A stretch of DNA of 64,000 bases, taken from NCBI RefSeq assembly GCF_003610375.1, contig NZ_RAPZ01000010.1, forward strand, positions 98,161 through 162,160, written 5' to 3'. Below the pieces are notes generated by a model, which was given only the letters and a program-made list of their open reading frames with translations, was not told where the DNA came from and ran no database searches. Below are positions 18,732 to 29,206 of the stretch, in pieces. Position numbers and translations under genes: made by a program. The first letter of the stretch is position 1, and each line of letters starts with the position of its first letter. The stretch is from Sphingomonas sp. PP-CC-1A-547. GTDB taxonomy: Bacteria; Pseudomonadota; Alphaproteobacteria; Sphingomonadales; Sphingomonadaceae.

Positions 18732-19706
18732 TTACGGCAGCAGGATCGTGCTCCCCGAAGTCTCACCCGCCTCGATCGCGCGATGGGCGGCGGCAGCCTC
18801 TTCGAGCGGAAAGGTCCGGCCGATCTCCGGCGTGATCGCGCCGCTGTCGAGCATGGCGAACAAGCGAGCGATGCCGGCCTGCCTTTCCTCCGACGTGACG
18901 TAATAATCGAACAGCGTCGGCCGCGTTACGAAAAGCGAGCCTTTCCGCGCGAGGACGCCGATATTGACGCCGTCGACCACGCCGCCCGCATTGCCGTAGC
19001 TGACGATCAACCCGCGCTTAGCCGCGCTGTCGAGCGACGCGTCCCACGTCGCACGCCCGACACCGTCGAGAACAACCGGAACGCCCTTCCCGTTGGTGAT
19101 CTCGCGGACCCGCGCGGCGATGTCCTCGGACTTGTGGAGGACGACGTGGTCGGCGCCGGCTTTCCGCGTGCGTGCCGCCTTGTCCTCGCTGCCGACGCTG
19201 GCGATGACGGTCGCGCCGATCGCCTTCAGCCAGCCGACGAGGATGTGCCCGACTCCGCCCGCCGCCGCGTGGACGAGGACGGTCTGGCCCGCCTGCACCT
19301 TGGCGCAGCGCTCGACCAGGAACTCGGCAGTGCAGCCCTTGAGCAGGATCGCCGCAGCGGTCTGGTCGTCGAGCGTGTCGGGGAGCTTGAACAGCTGGTT
19401 CGCGGGCACGTTGCGCTCGGTCGCATAGGCGCCGCGCGACGGGCCGAAGGTACCGACTCGGTCACCGGGCGCGAAATCGGTCACGCCCTCGCCGACCGCC
19501 ATCACCACGCCCGCAGCTTCGCTACCGAGACCCGAGGGCAGGTCGACCGGGTACACGCCGCTGCGGTGGTAGGTGTCGATATAGTTCAGCCCGACCGCGG
19601 TGTTGCGCATCCACACCTCGCCCTTGCCCGGCGGGGGCAGCTCGACGTCGTGCCACTGGATGACCTCCGGGCCGCCGGTCTTCTCGATGAATGCCACTCT
19701 AGCCAT
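18732..19706 (-). CDS. Quinone oxidoreductase (zeta-crystallin type)
   Basis: This 324-residue medium-chain dehydrogenase is of the NADPH:quinone reductase class. It has a GroES-like N-terminal domain (about 1-120), a Rossmann domain with HAAAGGVGHILVGWLK-type AxxGGVG nucleotide motif and a SVGSEDK phosphate-binding loop. It lacks zinc-ligand cysteines, as expected for this class. It reduces quinones with NADPH. It stands alone, divergent from the aldehyde dehydrogenase; ribosome site GGAGG lies just before the ATG. Confidence 0.92.
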   Translation of the reverse strand: MARVAFIEKTGGPEVIQWHDVELPPPGKGEVWMRNTAVGLNYIDTYHRSGVYPVDLPSGLGSEAAGVVMAVGEGVTDFAPGDRVGTFGPSRGAYATERNVPANQLFKLPDTLDDQTAAAILLKGCTAEFLVERCAKVQAGQTVLVHAAAGGVGHILVGWLKAIGATVIASVGSEDKAARTRKAGADHVVLHKSEDIAARVREITNGKGVPVVLDGVGRATWDASLDSAAKRGLIVSYGNAGGVVDGVNIGVLARKGSLFVTRPTLFDYYVTSEERQAGIARLFAMLDSGAITPEIGRTFPLEEAAAAHRAIEAGETSGSTILLP

Positions 19707-19812
19707 GCCGGCCTCCTGATGAATTTCCCGATCAACCTACGGCATGCGTTTCGGGTTGCAACCGATCTCCGGCGAGCCCATTCCTTGGCAAGACAAGATG
19801 CGGAGAGGCACG

Positions 19813-21273
19813 ATGAAAAGCTATTTGAAGCAGTATATTGAAGGCACTTGGGTCGATAGCGAGGGCGGCACCATCTATCAGGTGATCGACCCGTCGACCG
19901 AGCAGCCCTGCACCGAGATCACGCTCGGCACCGCCGCCGATGTCGACAAGGCCGTGGCCGCAGCGCGCACCGCGTTCGAAAGCTGGAGCCAGACGAGCGT
20001 GCAGGAGCGGCTCGACGTGCTCGGCCGGATCATGACCGAATACAAGGCGCGGATGCCCGATCTCGCCAAGGCGATGTCGCAGGAGATGGGCGCACCGATG
20101 GCGCTCGCGTCGATGGCGCAGGCGCCCACCGGGCTCGCGCATTTCTCGGCGACCGCGAAGGCGCTCGCGGCGTTTGAATTCTCCGAAACGATTGGCAAGG
20201 CGACCGTCGTGCACGAACCGCTCGGCGTCGTGGCGATGATCACGCCGTGGAACTGGCCGCTAAACCAAATCTGCGCGAAGGTCGCCCCTGCCCTCGCGGC
20301 GGGCGACACTATGATCCTGAAACCGTCCGAGGAAGCGCCCTCGTGCGCGGTCATCCTTGCGGAGATCATGCACGCGGCGGGCGTTCCGGCGGGTGTGTTC
20401 AACCTTATCAACGGTGACGGTCCGGGTGTCGGTGCGGCGCTGTGCGCGCACAAGGACGTCGACATGGTGAGCTTTACCGGCTCGACGCGCGCCGGCATTG
20501 CGGTTGCGCTGGCTGCCGCGCCGACGGTGAAGCGCGTGCATCAGGAGCTTGGCGGCAAGGCAGCGAATCTCGTGCTGGAAGGCTCCGATCTAGCTGCGGT
20601 CCTGCCGCCAACGGTCGCGGGCGTGCTCGCCAATTCAGGCCAGAGCTGCATCGCGCCGACCCGACTGCTGGTGCATGCGAGCCAGGTCGCCGAGGCGACG
20701 GCGATCGTTAAGTCGATGATGGAGCAGACCAAGGTCGGCGATCCTGCCGAGATGGGCCAGCACATCGGCCCGGTCGTCAACAAGGCGCAGTTCGACAAGA
20801 TCCAGGGCCTGATCCAGTCGGCGATCGACGACGGCGCGACGCTGGTGACCGGCGGTGTTGGACGGCCGGACGGGCGCAACGCGGGCTATTACATCCAGCC
20901 CACGCTGTTCACCGACGTGCGTCCGGACATGCGGATCGCGCAGGAGGAAACGTTCGGCCCCGTCGCGACGATCACGTCGTACGCCGATCAGGATGAGGGC
21001 ATCCGCATCGCCAACGCGACCGAATACGGGCTGTCGGCGACGATCTCGGGTGACCCGGCGGCGGCGGCGAAGGTCGCACCGAAGTTGCGCGCGGGGCTGG
21101 TGACGATCAACTCGTGGAGCCCGGACATCGGCGCACCGTTCGGGGGGTACAAGCAGTCGGGGAATGGCCGCGAGAACGGGCGCTATGGGTTGACCGACTT
21201 CATGGAGGTGAAGACGATCACCGGCCTCCCCGGCGACACGCGTCAAGGCAAACCAGCCGAAGCGGGGGCGTAA
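19813..21273 (+). CDS. NAD(P)-dependent aldehyde dehydrogenase
   Basis: This 486-residue ALDH superfamily enzyme oxidises an aldehyde to the acid. Motifs: ITPWNWPLNQI (cofactor domain), FTGSTRAGIAV, the general-base glutamate in HQELGGKAANLV, the catalytic Cys in NSGQSCIAPTRLL, and EETFGPV near the C-terminus. The ATG at 19813 was chosen from AGAGG upstream and the normal N-terminus (MKSYLKQYIEGTWVDS). The substrate cannot be told from sequence; nearby genes give no pathway. A hairpin follows the stop. Confidence 0.92.
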   Translation: MKSYLKQYIEGTWVDSEGGTIYQVIDPSTEQPCTEITLGTAADVDKAVAAARTAFESWSQTSVQERLDVLGRIMTEYKARMPDLAKAMSQEMGAPMALASMAQAPTGLAHFSATAKALAAFEFSETIGKATVVHEPLGVVAMITPWNWPLNQICAKVAPALAAGDTMILKPSEEAPSCAVILAEIMHAAGVPAGVFNLINGDGPGVGAALCAHKDVDMVSFTGSTRAGIAVALAAAPTVKRVHQELGGKAANLVLEGSDLAAVLPPTVAGVLANSGQSCIAPTRLLVHASQVAEATAIVKSMMEQTKVGDPAEMGQHIGPVVNKAQFDKIQGLIQSAIDDGATLVTGGVGRPDGRNAGYYIQPTLFTDVRPDMRIAQEETFGPVATITSYADQDEGIRIANATEYGLSATISGDPAAAAKVAPKLRAGLVTINSWSPDIGAPFGGYKQSGNGRENGRYGLTDFMEVKTITGLPGDTRQGKPAEAGA

Positions 21274-21282
21274 CCCCCGTCC

Positions 21283-21307
21283 CTCCCTCTCCCGATGGGA
21301 GAGGGAG
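21283..21307. terminator. Bidirectional hairpin between convergent genes
   Basis: CTCCCTCTCCC and GGGAGAGGGAG form a perfect 11-bp stem around GAT. It separates the aldehyde dehydrogenase from metH. No T-tract, so factor-independent termination is uncertain; it also resembles the dispersed palindromes. Confidence 0.65.
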
Positions 21308-24019
<2,712 letters not shown>

Positions 24020-24031
24020 CGGTTTTCCAAT

Positions 24032-24161
24032 TCCTCCCCGGTACGGGGAGGGGAACCGCTCGCGGAGCGGTGGAGGGGGCTCTCCACGAACGTTACGCCT
24101 GGTGGAGAGCCCCCTCCACCACGCCTTTCAGGCGCGGTCCCCCTCCCCGTGCCGGGGAGGA
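24032..24161. repeat. Palindromic element between the metH genes
   Basis: The outer arms TCCTCCCCGG and CCGGGGAGGA frame a 130-base element. Inner stems centre on GGTGGAGGGGGCTCTCCAC and its complement GTGGAGAGCCCCCTCCACC, and AACCGC-type short arms. It fills nearly the whole 143-base spacer. Confidence 0.9.
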
Positions 24162-24162
24162 T

Positions 24163-25221
24163 TTACGCAGCCATCGTGAACGGCTCTAGCCCGGCAAGCT
24201 TCGTCCGCACCTCCGGCCGCGCCACGACCCGCGGCTCAAGCCCGCGCACGCCATCCGCCATCGCCTTGATATGCGCCGGCGTCGACCCGCAGCAGCCGCC
24301 GAGCACGTTGACCTGCTTGGCCACCGCCCACTCGCCGACCAGCCCTGCCGTCGTCGCCGGCTGCTCGTCATACTCGCCGAGTTCGTTGGGAAGCCCCGCG
24401 TTCGGATACACCATGATCAGCGTATCCGCGATCGCGCTCAACGTCTTCACATGCGGCCGCAACTGCTCCGCGCCGAACGAGCAGTTCAGCCCGATCGTGA
24501 TCGGCTTGGCGTGCCGGACCGCATGCCAGAACGCCTCGACCGTATGCCCCGACAGGTTGCGCCCCGAAAGATCGGTCAGCGTCATCGACATCATGATCGG
24601 CACGTCGCGCCCGAGCGCGTCGCCCGCCTCGATCGCCGCCATGATGCCCGCCTTGGCGTTGAGCGTATCGAACACCGTCTCGATCAGGATGAAGTCGACG
24701 CCGACCCCCTCGCCGCCCTCCAGCAATGCGTCGATCTGCTCGCGGTACACGCCTTTCAGATAATCGAAGTCGATCTCGCGGAAGCCGGGATCGTTGACGT
24801 CGGGCGACAGCGAGAGCGTCTTGTTGGTCGGCCCGATCGCGCCGGCGACGAAGCGGGGACGGCCGTCCTTCGCTTCGTATTCGGTCGCGAGCGCACGCGC
24901 GATCCGCGCGGACTCTACGTTGATCTCGCGCACCAGATGCTCGGCGCCGTAATCGGCCTGCGAGATGATGTTCGCGCTGAACGTGTTGGTCGAGACGATG
25001 TCCGACCCGGCCTCCAGATATTCGCGCGTGATCGTTTCGGGGACGTCCGGTTTGGTGATCGCCAGGATGTCGTTGTTGCCCTTCTGGTCGTGCGACAAGC
25101 CGAGCGACCCCGCATAGGCCGCCTCGTCGAGCTTCCAGTTCTGGATCTCGGTCCCGAACGCGCCGTCGGTGATCAGGATGCGCTTGGCGGCTTCCGCGTT
25201 GAATCGTTCACGTGGTGTCAT
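24163..25221 (-). CDS. metH: Methionine synthase homocysteine-binding polypeptide
   Basis: This 352-residue homocysteine S-methyltransferase domain corresponds to the N-terminal module of MetH. Substrate and zinc sites: DGAFGTEIQ near residue 19, one zinc cysteine in GLNCSFGAE and the cysteine pair in GGCCGSTPAHI near 315. It supplies zinc-activated homocysteine to the cobalamin-bearing partner encoded next. Splitting MetH into these two proteins is common in alphaproteobacteria. It follows metF on the same strand, with a palindromic element in each spacer. Confidence 0.95.
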   Translation of the reverse strand: MTPRERFNAEAAKRILITDGAFGTEIQNWKLDEAAYAGSLGLSHDQKGNNDILAITKPDVPETITREYLEAGSDIVSTNTFSANIISQADYGAEHLVREINVESARIARALATEYEAKDGRPRFVAGAIGPTNKTLSLSPDVNDPGFREIDFDYLKGVYREQIDALLEGGEGVGVDFILIETVFDTLNAKAGIMAAIEAGDALGRDVPIMMSMTLTDLSGRNLSGHTVEAFWHAVRHAKPITIGLNCSFGAEQLRPHVKTLSAIADTLIMVYPNAGLPNELGEYDEQPATTAGLVGEWAVAKQVNVLGGCCGSTPAHIKAMADGVRGLEPRVVARPEVRTKLAGLEPFTMAA

Positions 25222-25230
25222 CGTCGATCT

Positions 25231-25334
25231 CCTCCCCTCCCGCTGGCGGGAGGGGTCGGGGGAGGGAAGTGCCGCAAACGAGACGGTCGGATTGGGCCAG
25301 CCCCTCCCCTAACCCCTCCCGCAGGCGGGAGGGG
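25231..25334. repeat. Palindromic element between metF and metH
   Basis: The element is bounded by CCCCTCCCGCTGGCGGGAGGGG on the left (two back-to-back half palindromes) and a matching CCCCTCCCGCAGGCGGGAGGGG-type unit on the right. It fills the metF-metH spacer. Confidence 0.88.
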
Positions 25335-25336
25335 AA

Positions 25337-26281
25337 TTACGCCGCAGCGACCTTGTCGACCGGCTTCGCGCGAACACCCAGCATGTGGCAGATCGCATAG
25401 GCCAGTTCCGCGCGGTTGAGCGTGTAAAAGTGGAAATCCTTCACGCCGCCCGCATAGAGCCGCCGGCACATCTCGGCCGCGATCGTCGCCGCAACGAGCT
25501 GCCGAGCCGAGGGGTGATCGTCGAGCCCCTCGAACAGCCGGTCCATCCACGCCGGAATTTCCGCACCGCAGAGGCCCGCGAATTTCCGAGTCTGCGCGAC
25601 GTTCGACACCGGCAGGATACCCGGCAGGATCTGCGCCGTGATCCCGGCGGCTGCAACCCGGTCGCGAAACCGGAAATACGCTTCGGGCGAGAAGAAGAAC
25701 TGCGTGATAGCGCGGGTCGCACCGGCATCGATCTTGCGCTTCAGATTGTCGATATCCGCATCATGCCCGCCCGATTCCGGATGGCATTCGGGATACGCCG
25801 CGACCGAAATCTCGAACGGATGCAGTTTCCGCAAGCCAGCGACCAAGGCCGCCGCGTTCTCATACCCGCCCGGATGCGCCTGATAGGGCTGACCCAAGGT
25901 TGGCATATCGCCACGCAACGCGACGATGTGGCGCACGCCCGCTGCCCAGTATTCCTCAGCAACCTGGTCGATCTCGGCCTTGGTCGCCTCGACGCAGGTC
26001 AGGTGCGCGGCGGCGTTCATCGACGTCTCGCGCTGGATCCGCGCCACCGTCGCATGCGTCCGCTCACGCGTCGATCCGCCAGCGCCGTACGTGACCGACA
26101 CGAAGTCCGGCTGGAGCGGCTCCAGCGTGCGGATCGCCTCCCAGAGTTGTGCGTCCATCCTCTCGCTCTTCGGCGGAAAGAACTCGAAGCTGATGCCGAC
26201 ATCGCCCGCGAGATCCGCGAACAGCGGTTCTTCAAGCGCGCGGCGCGCTTCGGCCAGTTGGGGGATCGATATGTTCGTCAT
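25337..26281 (-). CDS. metF: 5,10-methylenetetrahydrofolate reductase
   Basis: This 314-residue flavoprotein TIM barrel makes 5-methyl-tetrahydrofolate, the methyl donor for MetH. Motifs: SFEFFPPKSE (about 30-39), VTYGAGGSTRERT and ALRGDMP (flavin and folate contacts), and FFFSPEAYFRF. Length is normal (E. coli 296). Its ATG overlaps the stop of the sahR-like gene by four bases, so both are co-translated. Confidence 0.97.
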   Translation of the reverse strand: MTNISIPQLAEARRALEEPLFADLAGDVGISFEFFPPKSERMDAQLWEAIRTLEPLQPDFVSVTYGAGGSTRERTHATVARIQRETSMNAAAHLTCVEATKAEIDQVAEEYWAAGVRHIVALRGDMPTLGQPYQAHPGGYENAAALVAGLRKLHPFEISVAAYPECHPESGGHDADIDNLKRKIDAGATRAITQFFFSPEAYFRFRDRVAAAGITAQILPGILPVSNVAQTRKFAGLCGAEIPAWMDRLFEGLDDHPSARQLVAATIAAEMCRRLYAGGVKDFHFYTLNRAELAYAICHMLGVRAKPVDKVAAA

Positions 26282-27231
26282 GCCGCCTTCACCTCACGCA
26301 AGCTCGTGCCGATCTTCCGACCGAGCCATAATTTCACCGTCAACTCACCGCCCTCGAGCGTCTCGACGCGCGCCGTCTGCAAGCCAGCCGCCTCGAACCA
26401 CGCCGCCATCTGCTCGTCCGCGAACCCGAGACGCGTATGCGCATCGCGCAACCGCAGTTCCTCGCGATCGTGGCTGGCGAAGTCGGCAATCAGTAACCGT
26501 CCGCCGGGCGCGAGCACGCGCGCCGCTTCACTCACCGCCGCGCCAGGCTGCTGCGCGAAGTGCAACACGTGATGCAGGATCGCGACGTCCGCTGCGGCAT
26601 CCGCCATCGGCAACGCGTACAGATCGGCCTGGCGCAGTTCGGCGTGCGTCATGTCGTGCAGTTTGGCGCGCGCGAGCCGCAGCATCTCCGAACTGCGATC
26701 GATCCCGAGCGCGATCGTCGCGCGTCCGCCGAACAGTTCGAGCATCCGCCCGGTGCCCGTCCCGATATCGATCAGCGTGCCGACCGGCGCATCGCCGAGC
26801 ACGGCCGCCATCGCCGCCTCGACCTCGCTATCGGCGACATGCAGCGACCGGATCGCGTCCCACTCGTCGGCATGCCCTTCGAACCACGCCGCAGCACTCG
26901 CCGCCCGGTCCGCACGCACGGCCGCAAGCCGTGCTGCATCCGCGACCGCCCAATGGTCCGGCTCGGTCTTTGCCCATACGTCGAGCGAACGCGCGACCGG
27001 CTCGACCACGTCCGCAGACCCCAGCGCGACGAACACCCAGCTGCCCTCCTTGCGACGCTCGGCAAGTCCGGCGTCGCACAGGATCTTCACATGGCGCGAG
27101 ACGCGCGGCTGGCTCTGCCCGAGCACCTGGGCCAGTTCGCCGACGGACAGCTCCATCCGCCGCAACAGCGCGAGGATCCGCAACCGGGTCGCGTCCGCCA
27201 AAGCACGGAAGATTTCGAGCGCCATCGTCAT
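26278..27231 (-). CDS. sahR: ArsR-family regulator with methyltransferase-like domain (SahR type)
   Basis: This 317-residue protein joins an ArsR winged helix (about 1-95, LADATRLRILALL, then QPRVSRHVKILCDAGL) to a class I SAM-methyltransferase fold (about 150-300, LIDIGTGTGRMLELFG). This architecture is known for SahR, which represses methionine-cycle genes and responds to S-adenosylhomocysteine. Position at the head of metF-metH and a 22-bp palindrome overlapping its promoter support that call. ATG 27231 (MTMALEIF) was chosen; ATG 27225 is possible; neither has a strong ribosome site. Confidence 0.8.
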   Translation of the reverse strand: MTMALEIFRALADATRLRILALLRRMELSVGELAQVLGQSQPRVSRHVKILCDAGLAERRKEGSWVFVALGSADVVEPVARSLDVWAKTEPDHWAVADAARLAAVRADRAASAAAWFEGHADEWDAIRSLHVADSEVEAAMAAVLGDAPVGTLIDIGTGTGRMLELFGGRATIALGIDRSSEMLRLARAKLHDMTHAELRQADLYALPMADAAADVAILHHVLHFAQQPGAAVSEAARVLAPGGRLLIADFASHDREELRLRDAHTRLGFADEQMAAWFEAAGLQTARVETLEGGELTVKLWLGRKIGTSLREVKAA

Positions 27232-27238
27232 ACGAGGA

Positions 27239-27260
27239 CATATAAAGAATTCTTTATATG
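27239..27260. promoter_or_regulatory. Perfect 22-bp palindromic operator
   Basis: CATATAAAGAA is followed directly by its exact reverse complement. It is AT-rich in a GC-rich genome and starts 8 bases upstream of the sahR-like start codon. This is the expected place for an autoregulatory ArsR/SahR operator controlling the whole operon. Confidence 0.85.
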
Positions 27261-27424
27261 AGGTCAACGCGGGCGTGTGCGTCTCGAACATTACCGATCG
27301 GCACCCGCGACTTATCGCATCGCGGCCGATCGTGACGGATCGGAAACGCTTCGTCCGCGTTCGATTGCGCTATGGGCTGGGCATTCCCCGGTCCACAAGA
27401 CGACATCCACGGGAGTAGATACCT

Positions 27425-27796
27425 ATGAAGAAGTTCCTGATCCCCGCCCTGGCGCTTACCGCCGGTCTCGCCGCCTGCAGCAACAATGCGCAGGACCAGA
27501 CCGCACAGGCCGCCAACGCGATCGCCGCCGATGCCAGCGCGACCACCGCCAATGCCGTCGACGACGTCAGCGCCGCCAGCGATCGTGCGCTGGGCTCGGC
27601 CGAGCGTTCGCTCGACAACGCAGGTGCGCGCATCGACAACTCGACCGATCACCTCGACGCCAAGACCGACCGCGCCGGTGACCGGATCGAAGCCGGTGCA
27701 GATCGTGCAGGCGCGTCCATCAGCAACGGTGCGGACCGTGCGGCGGACGCGACCGGCAACGCGCTGACCCGCGCCGGCAATGCGATCAAGGACTAA
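27425..27796 (+). CDS. Small lipoprotein with Ala/Asp-rich repeats
   Basis: This 123-residue protein has a lipoprotein signal (MKKFLIPALALTAGLAACS, lipobox LAAC, mature Cys at 18). The rest is hydrophilic, with irregular Asp/Ala/Asn repeats (DRAGDRIEAGADRAGASI and ADRAADATGN), likely an extended helix. Similar in style to the lipoprotein at 46997. Anchored in the outer or inner membrane; function unknown. GGGAG lies 11 bases before the ATG. Confidence 0.75.
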   Translation: MKKFLIPALALTAGLAACSNNAQDQTAQAANAIAADASATTANAVDDVSAASDRALGSAERSLDNAGARIDNSTDHLDAKTDRAGDRIEAGADRAGASISNGADRAADATGNALTRAGNAIKD

Positions 27797-27803
27797 CATC
27801 TGA

Positions 27804-28127
27804 ATGGACCGCCGTCCGCCTCCCCTCGTCATCCCAGTGAAAGCTGGGATCTCCCGCTTCGTGTCCCAGCGACCCAAGCGGACAGATGCCAGCGTTCGCC
27901 GGCATGGCGTGCTGGGCTGGGCGGCGGTCCTGTTCCCTGCTTTACTCGCGGCGTGCTCGCCTGCGAGCGAACCCGGCGCGGTCACCGCCGACGAAGCGCA
28001 CCAGTTGAACGAAGCCGCCGCGATGCTCGACGCGAACAGTGTCGACCTGAACGCCGTCGCCGCCGCTCCTGAGGATGCCGCGCCCGATACCGAACTCCCC
28101 TCGAATCAAAGCGATCAGACCCGATGA
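27804..28127 (+). CDS. Putative small lipoprotein, start uncertain
   Basis: The frame has 107 codons. A hydrophobic segment WAAVLFPALLAACSP (about 39-53) ends in a lipobox (LAAC), preceded by RRHG. The mature part is acidic and Ala-rich. The first 20 codons overlap a palindromic repeat (27831-27850) and probably do not belong to the ancestral gene; GTG 27862 or GTG 27909 could be the real start. The stop overlaps the next gene's ATG by four bases, which supports translation of this frame. Function unknown. Confidence 0.55.
   Translation: MDRRPPPLVIPVKAGISRFVSQRPKRTDASVRRHGVLGWAAVLFPALLAACSPASEPGAVTADEAHQLNEAAAMLDANSVDLNAVAAAPEDAAPDTELPSNQSDQTR
27831..27850. repeat. Short palindromic repeat in the 5' part of the lipoprotein frame
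   Basis: ATCCCAG, TGAAAG, CTGGGAT forms a hairpin with the GTCATCCC-type flank seen in dispersed repeats; a related unit is at 41798. Confidence 0.7.
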
Positions 28128-29071
28128 CTCTTCGCCGCCTCGGCTCGACCGATCTCAAGATCGCCCCCCTCGTCCTCGGCGGCAACGTATTCGGCTGGAC
28201 TGCCGACCGCACCGCCAGCTTCGCCGTGCTCGATGCATTTGTCGCGGGCGGCGGCACGATGATCGACACCGCCGACGTCTATTCGGCCTGGGTCGACGGC
28301 CATCAGGGCGGCGAATCCGAGAGCATGATCGGCGAATGGCTGAAGGCTAGCGGCAAGCGTGACGACGTGTTGATCGCGACCAAGGTCGGCATGCTCCCCG
28401 GCGAAGGCGGCGAGAAGCTCGCCCCTGCGCGCATCGCCGCCGCTGCCGAAGCCTCGCTGAAGCGCCTCGGCACCGATCGCATCGACCTGTATTACGCACA
28501 CCAGGACGACGACTCGCAGGCTCAGGAAGCTGTTCTCGAAGCGTTCGGCAAGCTCATCGATGCCGGCAAAGTCCGCGTGATCGGTGCATCCAACTTCCAC
28601 GCCGCACGTCTCAAGTCCGCGGTCGAGGCTGCCAAGACCTCGGACCTGCCGCGCTATCATGTGCTACAGCCCGAATATAACCTCGTCAGCCGCACCAAAT
28701 TCGAGGGCGAATTGCAGGATTACTGCGTCACCGAGAATATCGGCGTGCTGCCGTATTACGGGCTCGCCTCGGGTTTCCTCACCGGCAAGTACCGGACGAA
28801 GGACGATCTGGGCCAGAGCGTTCGCGGTGGTCGGATGGGCGAATTGCTCGAAGGTACCGGCAAGGCAGTTCTCGACGCGATGGACTCGGTCGTCGAAGTC
28901 ACCGGCGCGACCCACGCGCAGGTAGCGCTGGCGTGGCTGATCGCACAGCCCGGCGTGACGGCGCCGATCGCAAGCGCCACGAGCGTGAAGCAGGTCGAGG
29001 ACTTGTTGCCTGCGATGACGCTGGAATTGTCGAAGGATCAGTTGGACGCGCTGATGGTCGCTGGCGCCTGA
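28124..29071 (+). CDS. Aldo/keto reductase
   Basis: This 315-residue TIM-barrel NADPH-dependent reductase has the catalytic tetrad in order: Asp in DTADVYS, Tyr in the same motif, Lys in ATKVGML and His in YYAHQDD. The C-terminus has ASGFLTGKYR and IASATSVKQVEDLL, the cofactor-binding part. The sequence is closest in style to the YghZ/Tas group. ATG 28124 overlaps the preceding frame. The substrate is unknown. Confidence 0.92.
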   Translation: MTLRRLGSTDLKIAPLVLGGNVFGWTADRTASFAVLDAFVAGGGTMIDTADVYSAWVDGHQGGESESMIGEWLKASGKRDDVLIATKVGMLPGEGGEKLAPARIAAAAEASLKRLGTDRIDLYYAHQDDDSQAQEAVLEAFGKLIDAGKVRVIGASNFHAARLKSAVEAAKTSDLPRYHVLQPEYNLVSRTKFEGELQDYCVTENIGVLPYYGLASGFLTGKYRTKDDLGQSVRGGRMGELLEGTGKAVLDAMDSVVEVTGATHAQVALAWLIAQPGVTAPIASATSVKQVEDLLPAMTLELSKDQLDALMVAGA

Positions 29072-29077
29072 CCCCTC

Positions 29078-29204
29078 AATCCTCCCCCGCAAGGGGGAGG
29101 TGTCGCCGAAGGTGACGGAGGGGGAGGACAGGGGAACAGCGGTTTCGCTTTCCTCCCCCTCCGTCAGGCAAGCGCCTGCCACCTCCCCCTTGCGGGGGAG
29201 GATT
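29078..29204. repeat. 127-bp palindromic element
   Basis: Perfect 24-bp outer arms lie at 29078-29101 and 29181-29204, with inner GACGGAGGGGGAGGA/TCCTCCCCCTCCGTC arms and an asymmetric centre (CAGGGGAACAGCGGTTTCG). The same unit, inverted and slightly diverged, is at 35473-35595. Confidence 0.93.
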
Positions 29205-29206
29205 GT

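Noticed and set aside
26282..27424. SAM or cobalamin riboswitch before the methionine operon
   Set aside because: No aptamer signature is seen; a palindromic operator and regulator gene explain control.
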